Below are positions 1-9,890 of a stretch of DNA of 64,000 bases, in pieces. The notes under the pieces are model-generated. The model was given only the letters and a program-made list of their open reading frames with translations, made no database searches and was not told the origin of the DNA. This DNA comes from Raphanus sativus. Lineage: Eukaryota > Streptophyta > Magnoliopsida > Brassicales > Brassicaceae. The DNA is taken from positions 13,702,001-13,766,000 of the forward strand of contig NC_079515.1 in the NCBI RefSeq assembly GCF_000801105.2, in the 5' to 3' direction. Each line of letters begins with the position of its first letter. Position 1 is the first letter of the stretch. The position numbers and the translations under genes were made by a program.

Positions 1-1
1 A

Positions 2-349
2 TTGACTCATCTATTTTTTGAATGCCCTTACTCAACGCAAATATGGGAAACTCTGATGAAAGGGGTCATGGGAGCTCACTATACATCGAGCTGGAGAAGT
101 ATCATTAGACTAGCGCTGGATAATAACCAGGGTAAAATCAGATTATTTGTCTTGAGATACTGTCTTCAAGCTGCTGTACATACTGTATGGCGAGAGAGAA
201 ACAGGAGGAGGCATGGAGAGCCTCAGTCGCCAGTGTATTTATTGGTTAAACTGATTGATAAAAATATGAGGAACAAGTTCTCGATTCTGAGGGAGAAGGG
301 AGTAAGCGAGTATGAGAGGGGTATGGCTTATTGGTTTAGTACACGATGA
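2..349 (+). pseudogene. LINE reverse transcriptase C-terminal zinc-binding (zf-RVT-like) tail, partial
   Basis: This 115-residue open frame enters from the left edge and stops at 349. It begins with THLFFECPYSTQIWETL, matching the end of the zf-RVT domain found at the C terminus of plant LINE polyproteins (pattern HLFFxCxYSxxIW), followed by an Arg-rich stretch with WRERNRRRHG that is typical of the same tail. The zinc-binding cysteines upstream are outside the window. It would belong to the polyprotein that carries endonuclease and reverse transcriptase. No frameshift is visible in the part seen, but activity cannot be judged. Confidence 0.7.
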
Positions 350-383
350 TATCTTGTGATGGATGGGTGTTTTATGCAATTTC

Positions 384-553
384 AGTAGGTGTGAGAGCTG
401 AATCTAGTAGGAGTGAGAGCTGGCTACTTAGTAGGAGTGTGAGCTAAGTAGAGTATTGAGAAGAAGATGAGGTTTGAAGAGGGAATCAGTAGGAGTGAGA
501 GCTGATAAAGACCAGTAGGAGTGAGTGATGGCTATCTAGTAGGAGTGAGAGCT
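384..553 (+). repeat. Six-copy short repeat in LINE 3' UTR
   Basis: Copies of AGTAGGAGTGAGAGCT or close variants start at about 384, 406, 430, 488, 514 and 538. Spacing is irregular (22-58 bp), so these are interspersed short repeats rather than a clean tandem array. They lie immediately after the LINE stop codon. Confidence 0.75.
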
Positions 554-729
554 AGAGATAATATGGAGAAGAAGTTTGAAGTAAAGATGAGGAAGAAAGA
601 GTTGAAGTAAAGAGTCTCTAGTTTAGTCTTACTTCAATATTGTTTAGAAATGATTGGAAAAGTCACACATAGTTGTAACAAAGACATTTTTCTTTTGAAT
701 TAAATTTAACATTCAATTTAAAAAAAAAA

Positions 730-1204
730 TTAAACAGAGACTTTATTGTAATTTACTAAAGGTGTACAAACATTCTATTAATTTTTTAAAAAATGTATGT
801 TATTCTAGTAATAAACCAACTTTTCTATAACAGTAATTCTAGTATTAATTTTCTCTATTATTAATACTCAAAGGATAACATATACAAGTAAAGATCATTG
901 ATATTCAAAGAACCTACCAGTATCCATCCAGATTAAATCTGTTTTTTCATCACTACCATCTTCTAAAATCTAAGATACATCGCATCCACCATCATCTTCA
1001 GGTGATGCGATGTCATTTAATTCCCCTCCATTTTTCATTTTCACCTTCATCATTGTCTTCTTCTTATATCTCTTTCTCTCAAGATTTCTAAAACCCCCTT
1101 TCAAAGATCTTCAAGTTAAAAAAGAAGATGACGATGAAAGGAAAGAGAGACAAATAAATATTTTGTATAATTTTCTGTGTTCTTAGTATATTTAAGAGTG
1201 AATT
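730..1204. other. AT-rich intergenic sequence
   Basis: No coding potential is seen. The only structure is a short near-perfect hairpin at 978-1012 (arms CATCGCATCCACC and GGTGATGCGATG, 10-base loop). Confidence 0.6.
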
Positions 1205-2785
1205 ACGTTGAGAGACACATTGTGACTTTGGTTTTCGTTAACAGACACATTCTCTAGTTGGGACACATTCTTTGACCAGGTGTAATTTTTCGGACAGAAA
1301 TAACCATATTTTTTTCTAAAGAGAAGTGTGTAACTTTTAAAGAGGTAACTTTAAGATTTTTGACTAAGTTTCCGTTCAGTTGCAATAAATGATAAATGAG
1401 TTAAGTCAAAAAGTAGGTGTATGGGATAAAATGATTTTTTTTTGGTCGTTGGAATAAAAGCTAAAGATCTAACAGCGGCAGACATGTTAGAGTGCTACGA
1501 GGGTGTTTGGTAGATGGTGAAGGATACGAAAGTGGTGAAAGTAGAGGAAGACATCTTTTTCGCCAGAGCTTGGATTTGTGTTGAGAGATACGGTGAAAGA
1601 GAAGGTAAGAAGATTTCACTATAACTCTCTAACATTACAAATCTTTTTTTCCTTTATACAACTTTTTGTGAGATATAATTTATATGGACACGAAAATGTT
1701 ACAAAATTTATGTAGACAAGTTTCTGTGTACACAATTTGGTGGACAAGGCTGTTACTTTGATTTGGAAGGGATTGGGTTGAGTATTGAATCAGTGGTTAG
1801 GTTTGTGGTGGACACGCAGTTGTGGACATTAGATGAAGATAGGCATGAGTATGCAATATGTTAGTTAAATATCAAAAGAGCCACACATACTGAGTTCGTG
1901 AAATTAAACTACATGAGTAGACATAAGCCGAATGGCACATTAAGAGCAAAACAAAAGGTGCCCATTAGGTGTATCATGTGTGGCTGTGGGAGACGGGTTG
2001 CTAAGGCTGTTGTGGTTGGGTGAGTTGTGGTCGGGTGCCTCATGGTTAGGCGTCAGCTGTTCAGCAGATTTATGGTCAGAGGTTATGTGGACATGTGATG
2101 TGTGGTCAGGAGTGGAGTGGTTGTGAAGTGTGTGTTCGGGAGATGTGTGGATGGGGATTGTGTGGTTGTGCGACGAGCAGTGGCCAGAAGAGTTGTGAAG
2201 TGGTGAGGAATCAAAGATAGGTGCCGAGTGAATGTCGGAGTTTAGAATCAAAGATAAATCTTTTCTGCAGATTAAACAGAAGAACATAGAGTTGAGTTTA
2301 TATCAAGAACTCACACAAAACTAAATTAGAAAATTTCATGTTGGAGAACAGAATAGAGAAACAGATCTTCCATGTCGGAGATTTGGAGTAAACCACAGCG
2401 CCGACCGATTCTAATAGCTTTGATTCCGCAAGCGAGATTCTCCAAACCGGTGGTCTCGAATAATGGAAGCTTGTAAGAGATGAGAGTTTTTCCCAGATTC
2501 TATTCTCGAAAGGAGAAAAAGAAAAAGTGATCGGGGTTCGTGAAAAGTCGCAGTCAATTAAAGGATTTAGATTTATTTATTTTTGGTAAATAGGATTAGC
2601 TTTCGACAGAATTAATGGATTATTGTTATTTTAATAATTAGTCAATTTTGTCCGGTTAGGAAACGTAACAGAACATAAGAATAACTAGTTTAAGGGTATG
2701 TAGGTCATTCAATACATGAAAGTATCCTCAAAGTCCAATGTTCCTTATTGAGTAATTGGAAACATGAAATGTGTCTCTAAAAGTA
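1205..2785. mobile_element. Possible inverted-repeat transposon (short TIR AGAGACACATT)
   Basis: AGAGACACATT occurs near 1211 and in inverted form near 2770-2782, and the interior differs in base composition from its flanks. Around 1530-1610 a stretch could encode VVKVEEDIFFARAWICVERY and is followed by a plausible splice donor (GTAAG), suggesting captured gene sequence. No target duplication was recognised, so both limits and nature are tentative. Confidence 0.3.
2000..2225 (-). repeat. Degenerate 15-bp-period repeat (His-rich if translated on minus)
   Basis: The plus strand repeats GTGGT..G-rich units about every 15 bases. The minus-strand frame reads as a string of H-x-x-P-x/H-N-x units (HTSPEH, HNSTPDH, SPNHNS). 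I see no conserved domain, no homologue I recognise and no splice context, so I record it as a low-complexity repeat and not as a gene. Confidence 0.5.
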
Positions 2786-3722
2786 AAGTTTTCAATATTT
2801 AAGGTACAAAATATTTTAAAACTCATAAAAGGTTATTAAGGACATCGATGTCATTATACGCCTAAACTGAATGGACCTTGACATAATTTTGACTATTCTT
2901 CTATTGTTACAAATTTTCATCTTATTATCTATTTAACATGCCAATTGCTCTATTATCAATATCACAGTAAATTTTAGGTAGATATTATACTGATCACTAA
3001 AGTTTTCCAAAACTTAAATTCATGAGATATTATATATATATTTTGGAGAGTATTCATAAACTTAAATTTATAATGACATGACAGTTCGTCATCCTCATGG
3101 TCAAAATTCTCAACAGAATTAGAAGAAATACAAGAGTCAAAGAGAAGATTCCATGATTTCAGAATATGCTAGATTCTCCGAACAGACAATGAAACTATAA
3201 ATTTTTAGCTAAAACTGATATATATATTTTCGTAAATATATATATTTTATTGACTGATTTATTGCGGTCTAATTACAAAGACTATCTCAAATCTTAATAA
3301 TAGAATGATTTTTATATTAAAAAATCATAAGGATATTATCATTTTAGGAATATCTTTCCGAATGTCTTCCTAAACTCATATTCATAAATACATCATACAT
3401 ATTAAGTAAGGTATTCTTAAACTCAAAGTCATGAAGATATCATGTATGAAAATTTTCTTTAAAAACAAATTTTGAAAAAAGTTTGAAAAAAATGAGAAGA
3501 AAAATTCAAAAGAGAGTTTCAAAAATTTTTAGGTTTTTCAAAAGAATGTATATTAAAATATTTATTTATTTGTAGTTTACCTATAAAATAATTGTATAAT
3601 TGTCATTCACCTCTTTAATGAAACCTATTTATTTTTGTGATAAATTGTTTTTAAGGATTATCCTAAGATAGTTCTCTAGATTTAAAATGAAGATTTAATA
3701 TTTAAATCAATAACTTTATTTA
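2786..3722. other. AT-rich intergenic sequence
   Basis: No gene, RNA or element boundary is recognised. The sequence is strongly AT-rich with stop codons in all frames. Confidence 0.6.
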
Positions 3723-3867
3723 ATCTTTTAAGGGGAAATTTCACTTGTACCACTTTGGTGATACCACTTTCTATGTATACCATTAGTATATAGTCATTTT
3801 CAGAAATACCTAATATATATAATTACAATGACTAAACTAACCCTAAAGCTTTTTTCTCTCGATCCAC

Positions 3868-4068
3868 CACGGCGGCGCTTTGAAATCCGATCACGTTCTT
3901 GTACCCGATTGAAAGGAGGTTTCGATCTTCCACCGTAAGCTCCTCTTTTGGAGTGGCGTCTTTGACGAATTGCTCCGTGAACTGTACCATGTCCTCGTAA
4001 AACGCTCCGCTTGCTCGGCGAGCTTTGCCACGTAAATGTACTGGTCTCTGTTTAATTTTGCCGGCGCC
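3868..4068 (-). pseudogene. Captured 14-3-3 (GF14) first-exon fragment
   Basis: Read on the minus strand this begins KLNRDQYIYVAKLAEQAER, then after a one-base frameshift continues EDMVQFTEQFVKDATPKEEL and TVEDRNLLS.GYKNVIG. This is the N-terminal helical part of a plant 14-3-3 phosphoserine-binding protein, closest from memory to the kappa/lambda (GRF8/GRF6) type because of RDQYxYxAKLAEQAER and ATPxEELTVE. A second frameshift follows near the AAW position. The true initiator Met is not present in register. It is a fragment of about 65 residues of a normally 240-260 residue protein and cannot make a 14-3-3 dimer. It sits just inside the left terminus of the Pack-MULE. Confidence 0.8.
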
Positions 4069-4487
4069 GTTAGAGAGAAAAAAGTGAGAGAGAAAGAGAG
4101 AGTTAAAGGAGCGCTCGGAAATTGAGATTCTGAACTCGAAAACGCACAGGAGACAGTGGTGGAGTTACTAGGAGTGCTAGGTCGTCGTCCATGGCTTCCC
4201 ATTGTAGTCTGTTGCAGCTCTCGCGACGAACTCCACGCCGTCTCCTCTTCCTTATCCACTCTTCCTTTCATCTCCTTTGCTGCCTTGGTACTATTCTCTT
4301 CTTCAACTTGTTGATTGTTTCGGTTTTGAACTTGTTGATTTCGTATTCTTTAGTGTTCTGGAGAATCTAATGTTCTTTGATTCGAAAAAGAGAATCTTGT
4401 TGTTTAATCACTTGCTTTTGCTTTATCCTGATCAGTGTACTTCCTCTACACTATGTTCACATTCAACCTCTATGTTGTATTTGCAAG

Positions 4488-5200
4488 TACAGTGATTTGG
4501 CTGAGAGAGAACAAACTATTGTATAAAACAAATTATTAATGCTTATTTAGTCATTAGGTTGTTTCTTCCCATTTTTGATATTGGATTCTTTAGTGTTCTG
4601 TTCCTGATTTTGAGAAGACTCTTGTTGGTTAGTCACTTGCTTGCTTCATCATGACCAGCCATCGATTCAGCATTAGATTATGTTACATTATGTTTGGATT
4701 AATTTATATATATAGGATTCATAGTGTTCTGTATCCGTGGAGATCTAATGTATACTTGATTTGAGAACAAAATGCTCTTCTTGATGACTCATTTACTTTT
4801 TCAGTTTTAACATTAGATTATGTTACACTCTCCTTCCTCCTTTAGATTATGTTCACATTCGATGTCTGTTGCTTGTGTGCAGTACAGTGATCTGGGAGAG
4901 AGGGACCGAGCTACGGTTTTGGAGAAATTTCGACAAGCAACAATCAACTGGTGGTTGTGACTGATGTTTGTCTTCCCATGCTTTCATCTGGAGAGTCTTC
5001 TCTTTCCTCACGAGTTCTCGTCAACTACGAGCTTCCTACTAAGAAGGAAACTTATTCTAGGCATTTAACATCTTGCTTAGCTTCAGGTTCTTTCTCTCAA
5101 AAACAAACTCCTCTGTTCATCATCATCAGAGCCTATTTTTTAACATTTGAAACTTTCTCTTTTTAAAGGTGGGATTGTCATAAACATGGTTATTGGCTTC
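4488..5200 (+). pseudogene. Captured fragment resembling a superfamily-2 helicase C-terminal domain
   Basis: Positions about 4882-5085 encode YSDLGERDRATVLEKFRQAT and, after a frameshift near 4950, VVVTDVCLPMLSSGESS, then VLVNYELPTKKETYSRHLTS. After an apparent intron (GTTCTTTC...TTAAAG) it resumes with GGIVINMV. The order FRxA...VVxTDV...VxYELP...YxRR...GxVINMV follows helicase motifs V and VI of DEAD-box proteins, though the arginine-finger motif is degenerate. A shorter related copy (YSDLAEREQT) lies at about 4487-4520, and the intron-like sequence between is partly duplicated, so the capture was internally rearranged. Exact parent gene not recognised. Confidence 0.45.
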
Positions 5201-5359
5201 TTCATTTTCACCTACTTTACAGCTCCCCCTGTCCCTCAACTTCCAACTTGAAGCTCGTGAAATGGGTCTACGAATTTATGGAGAAGAAAGATCAAAGAAC
5301 CAAAACAGCCTATGTTTCGAAGAATCTGTCCCAAGGCGTCAGTGCTTGAAGAGCAAACA

Positions 5360-7740
5360 AGAGTTTATAAATTATTTATAAAAGTTTATAAAACAGTAGT
5401 TTATAAGTCTATTTATAAGGGTTTATAAATTATTTGTAAGAGTTTCTATTCCATTTATAAAGGTTTATAAAATAATTAATAAAGTTTATAAACCATTTAT
5501 AAAAAACGCTATGAAAGTTTATAAACAATTTATAAGGGGTATGTATACAATTTATAAGGTTTAAAAGTTTAGGAATCAATTATAACGTCTCCTAGATCAT
5601 TTATAAGAGTCTATAAAAATTTATAAAGACTTATAAAAACAATTTATAAGAGTTTCTAAAATAATTTATAAGGGTTTATAAGGATATATAAATAATTAAT
5701 AAGAACTTGTAAATCATTTGTAAACTTTATTTAAAGCAATGTGAAGTGTTTATAAATTTATAAATTAGAGATTTGTAGAGACTCATAAATCATTTATAAT
5801 AGTTCATAAAACAATTGGTAAAGCTTATAATCTATTTATAAAAGTTTATAAATTATTTTAAAGAGTCTCTAATCCAATTATAAAGGTTTATATAAAACAA
5901 TTAATAAAGTCTATAAACCATTTATAACTGTTTATAAAAATGTTATGAAAGTTTATAAACTATTTATAAGGGGTATGTATACAATTCATAAGGTTTATTG
6001 GTTTATGAATCACTTAGAAAATCTCTTAAATCATTTATAAGAGTCTATAACCATTTAGAAAGACTTATTAAACAAGTTATAAGAGTTGATAAAATAATTT
6101 TATACGGTTTTAAAAGGTATGTAAATAATTTATAAGAGTTTATAAAACATTTATAAAAACAATTTATACGAATATGTTCTAAACAACCGACTTCGTAAAC
6201 TCTTTAAATGTTGTTCAATTCTGTCTTAATGTGTGTGAGTTTCTCTCTACAACATCAATCATACAGTTATTTGCTAAAAAAATCAATTTGTTCCAAGTTT
6301 TTAAATAAGAGTTGATCGCATATATCTATAAAAACATATAAATGTGTGTAACTTGAGAATTCTTGTGAGGAATGCTAGACATAATGAGTATAAGGAATTC
6401 AAAAATCATTTATGAAAGTTCTAAACTGATTTATAAGAGTTTATAAATTGTTTTCAGGAATTTTTTTGTCAACTGAATGATAAGTGTTTATGAAGAAATT
6501 TATAAAGGTTTATAAACTGATTTATAATGGCTTATAAGCTGATTTTTTAAAAATCGCTCAAAAAGACCATGAACGCAAAAAAGCTTTGCAAAACATATAC
6601 TTTTGTATCATCCCATGTGAGAAACATTCTGTAAAAGTCTCAATGCATACTCATAGTCTATTACAAGAAACAAAATGTAGTAAAAAGAGTAGTCTCAGTT
6701 ACTTAGCTGCATTATAACAGGTCATTTCTCGAGTCAATAATTCTACGTTCAAATCAGTGTTTATAAATCATTTCTAAGAATGTATATAAACTATTTATAA
6801 AGGTTTATAAATCAGTGATAAGAATATATAAAAATATTTATAAGGTTTTATAAACACCATAGAATAGTTAATATACTGTTTTGTGGAAGTACTTCTCGGG
6901 GATTCTTGCTCATTTAAACACCATAGCATAACTAATACTGCTCACTAAAATATCTGTTGAGACAAATCATTACGAAGATACTAGAGACTTAATCCACTTT
7001 CTCTTTCACGCACAACTGCTTTACAAATAAAAGAAGCGTGAAAAACCAGAACTTTAGTAAAGCTACAAGATCATCCAGACCAGAGTATATATAAACCAAT
7101 ATAAATAACTTAGAAACCATTACAAATGATCTATAAATCTTTAGAAATTATTTATAAACCCTTATAAATTATATATAATTTCTTACAAATAATTTATAAA
7201 CCATTATAACTAATATATAAACATTTTATAAACCATTATAACTAATTTATAAACATTTTATAAAGGTTTATAAAATATTTAAAAGGGTTTATAAAACTAT
7301 TTACAAGAACTTAAAAGCTATTTATAAGAGTTTATACATTTATTTAAAATTGTTTATAAATTAATTACAAGGTCATATATCTATTTATAAGAGTTTATAA
7401 ATCTATTTATAAGGGTTTATTCCAAAGATTATAAGAATTTAATAATCTTCATAACACAATGTAAAAGAGTTTATAAATCAATTTATAGATCAGTTAGAAG
7501 AGTTTATAGATCATTTACAAATTCTCTATTCTTTTCTATCCATCTTATAATTTTTGTAAGAATTTATAAATGATCTATATTCTCTATTTATAAGTTCTCA
7601 ATTTTTTTTCTTAATTGTAAGATTATAAGAATTTAATAATCTTCATAACATAGTTTATAAGAGTTTATAAATCAATTTATAAATCAGTTAGAAGAGTTTA
7701 TAGATCATTTATAAATTCATACAAAAATTATAAGTAAATC
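5360..7740. repeat. 2.4-kb degenerate array of TTTATAA units
   Basis: The sequence is built from 10- or 20-base units of the form GTTTATAAAT / ATTTATAAG, repeated with drift for about 2.4 kb, with a less regular patch around 6540-6760 and 6880-7080. It lies wholly inside the Pack-MULE, between the helicase-like fragment and the right-hand gene fragments. No coding potential. Confidence 0.85.
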
Positions 7741-7743
7741 TTT

Positions 7744-8211
7744 ATGAAAGTATTTATAAAGTTTCTCAATTTGCAGATGGCAAATCTTGCTGGTTATGTC
7801 ATTGGACCATCAGGTCTAAGCATGTTTGTCTCCAGCTTTAGGAGAGAAAATATGAATGAAGCCCAGCGGTTTTCAATTCTTGAGCAGATTATTTTAGAAA
7901 TCCCATTCTTTCCATCACTTGAGCTTCTGTTCTCCGTCCTCACATCTGCAACATCCGGAGGTGCAATGTACATCAGGATTCACCTGGTTGCGAAGACGAG
8001 TTTCTTCAGCACGAGGCTCCTGTCCTCAGTCGCTTCCACAGATACACTGAAGGAGATACTGAGAAAGAGTGGTCCACGACTCAGTGTCCCCTCTCTGCTT
8101 CAGCAACGCGTCGAGTCCGGTCACCCCGTCACGTTACCGGAGCTCCGGCTCATCTCCAAGCGCCTACTCAGATCAAGAACCCAAGAACCACACGTTGGAA
8201 GATCTCTTTGA
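7744..8211 (+). CDS. Chimeric open frame in the Pack-MULE: unknown fragment fused to PPR-like N terminus
   Basis: A 155-residue frame is continuous across at least two captured pieces. Residues 12-50 (MANLAGYVIGPSGLSMF...) follow a sequence ending TTTGCAG that looks like a splice acceptor, so this part is probably an exon; the GYxIGPSGLS string is faintly like plant cation/proton antiporters, but I would not name it. Residues about 86-146 (SVASTDTLKEILRKSGPRLS then LLQQRVESGHPVTLPELRLI, SKRLLRS) resemble the N terminus of mitochondrial P-class pentatricopeptide repeat proteins, before their repeats. The frame then runs into the antisense of the hydrolase fragment. No evidence of expression; function should not be inferred from the parents. 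Confidence 0.4.
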   Translation: MKVFIKFLNLQMANLAGYVIGPSGLSMFVSSFRRENMNEAQRFSILEQIILEIPFFPSLELLFSVLTSATSGGAMYIRIHLVAKTSFFSTRLLSSVASTDTLKEILRKSGPRLSVPSLLQQRVESGHPVTLPELRLISKRLLRSRTQEPHVGRSL

Positions 8212-9200
8212 GTGGCTTAACTACAGACTTGGTTAACGCGGAGGTTTCCTCAGCTTCCTCTTGCTTTCTACTCTCGGATGCAAACTGTCCTGCAGAGTTA
8301 AGAAGCGCAACTCCTGTGACTTGCTCTGGTAATCCCACCACAACTGACAAAGCTGTGAATCCCCCTAGGCTGTGCAAAAAAAAGTTTGTTTCAGTTACGG
8401 ATTTGACCCAAAAAGAGCGATAGAGAGTTACCTGTTTCCAACCACAACAGCTGGCTCTTTGACAATCTCTTTGATAAAGTCAATAACTTGATCTGTCCAA
8501 GCCATTGCATCATACTCTATGAGAGCTTTGTCACTCCATCCGAAACCGAGTAAGTCCAAGGCGTACACTTTGTACTTCTTAGCCAGTTCAGGAATGTTAT
8601 ACCTATTACAATTGCAGTCTCAGTGTCCCCAACTCAAGAGAGAATCATAATCTAAATGGTTTAGATGTTAGTATGTTACCTCCAGTGAAAGACAGAAGCA
8701 CCAAAGCCATGAATAAGAGCAAGAGGCAAGCCTTCTCCTTGAACCACATAATGAATCTTGTGACCTCTCCATTCCCAAAAGTTATATCCTTCTGGTTTAA
8801 AAGCTAATCTATCCCCACCTAAATAAAGAATCATCATCCAATTAAACAGAGAAGCCAAAGAGCCACAATATTTTAAATAATAAAGCTTCAAGATTCAAAC
8901 CTTGAATTATCTGAGAAGCAGCTGATGATGGTGAAGGAGGAGTGCCCATGACTGAAACTCCAGAAGCAACAATCCCTCTCACTGCAAAACCCCTTCTGCT
9001 GGTTTCACATTTGTTCCCTTCATTGCAAAAAGATCAAAACTTTTAATGAGATTCAAAGCTTAATCTAAGGAGAATCTGATGGAAAAGGGTGGAGAGAACT
9101 TACTTGGTCGACGAGTTTGAGCAGGAAAGGTGGGTCTTTTAGATAATGAGCTGAATAGTTCTGTTCTAACAGACGGTGTTACAGCACATGAAGCCGACAT
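8169..9200 (-). pseudogene. Captured chloroplast alpha/beta hydrolase gene fragment, five exons with introns
   Basis: On the minus strand exon 1 starts at ATG 9200 (MSASCAVTPSVRTELFSS, a Ser-rich transit-peptide-like start). It is followed by exon 2 (about 9010-8902, VMGTPPSPSSAASQIIQ), exon 3 (about 8820-8680, NFWEWRGHKIHYVV...HGFGASVFHWR), exon 4 (about 8609-8432, YNIPELAKKYKVYALDLLGF...) and exon 5 (8369-8169, LGGFTALSVVVGLPEQV...). Joining exons 4 and 5 restores G-N-S-L-G, the nucleophile elbow of alpha/beta hydrolases. The oxyanion HGFG motif is present. The copy ends after VVLGFL, so the acid and His of the catalytic triad are missing. From memory it matches an At4g36530-like chloroplast hydrolase. 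Intact introns show genomic capture by the Pack-MULE. Confidence 0.82.
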
Positions 9201-9631
9201 CGGTTGATTCTCACAGAGAGAAACAGATGTTTAAGGATTCTTGAGAGCTAACAAGATGCACCGAATGTGTGACTGTGTGGGTGAACTTGCGAGAGAGTTG
9301 TGGGGACGCCTGAGCCAGACAAGTCGAACCCTCTACTCGAAGGCGTACCATAGACCAAAAGCACCAGTGGCAAAGAGAGCAGTCCGAGTCCCTCACTCAT
9401 CGTTACCTGAAATGAGAGGCGTACTCAATTGCGATTCCACAGTTACCGATAGGAGACGATACATCCGGCAAGAGAAACATGTCGCTGGAGAGAAGGAGAG
9501 TAATCTAGGTTTAATTATCTAAGGGTAAAATGGTATTTTGACCATTAAAAATCTGGTGGTATAGTTGGTTAGTGTATAATTGAAAAGTGGTAGTTAGAAA
9601 ATGGTATTAGTGGTAATTTCCCATCTTTTAA

Positions 9632-9890
9632 TTAATGTTAGTTTGGAAGAAAAATGTCTTATATGCTTTTGGGAAATTGGGTGAAATATACACACCAAAA
9701 AAAACAAAATTCACTAACTAAAAACACCCCATCTCTTCTACTTTTTCTTCCTATCTCTCTCTACTCTCTCTCCTAAAATCTAATTTTTTTTTGGTTATTA
9801 AGCAAAAAAGCCCTATGTTTTTTTGTCATCAATTTTTTTTGTGCTATCCAAAGTATTTTCCCGAAAAACAAATTGAAATATAATAGAAAA
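9632..9890. other. AT-rich spacer between Pack-MULE and Helitron
   Basis: Contains CT-rich and poly-T tracts; no gene recognised. Confidence 0.5.

Larger units (their letters stand above)
1..729 (+). mobile_element. LINE (non-LTR retrotransposon), 3' end
   Basis: The window opens inside the last part of a plant LINE. Its protein tail (positions 2-349) is followed by a 3' UTR with six copies of a short repeat and then an A-rich tail at about 720-729 after an AT-rich stretch, the usual LINE 3' terminus. The 5' part lies outside the window. The end at 729 is inferred from the A-tract; no target duplication can be checked. Confidence 0.6.
3732..9622. mobile_element. Pack-MULE: Mutator-like element carrying host gene fragments
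   Basis: The 5891-bp element is flanked by a perfect 9-bp direct duplication ATCTTTTAA (3723-3731 and 9623-9631), the hallmark of Mutator-family insertion. Its ends are inverted and related: left GGGGAAATTTCACTTGTACC, right (reverse complement) GGGAAATTACCACTAATACC, both continuing into degenerate TACCAC units. Inside are fragments of at least three, probably four, unrelated host genes in both orientations and no transposase. At least one fragment keeps its introns, so DNA rather than mRNA was captured. This is the definition of a Pack-MULE. The individual fragments are listed separately. Confidence 0.88.

Noticed and set aside
1940..2287. 115-codon minus-strand frame as a His-rich protein gene
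   Set aside because: Entirely low-complexity repeat translation, no domain, no splice or promoter context; annotated as a repeat.
7744..7930. Naming the first captured piece a K+/H+ antiporter
   Set aside because: Only a short GYxIGPSGLS string is suggestive; too weak for a name.
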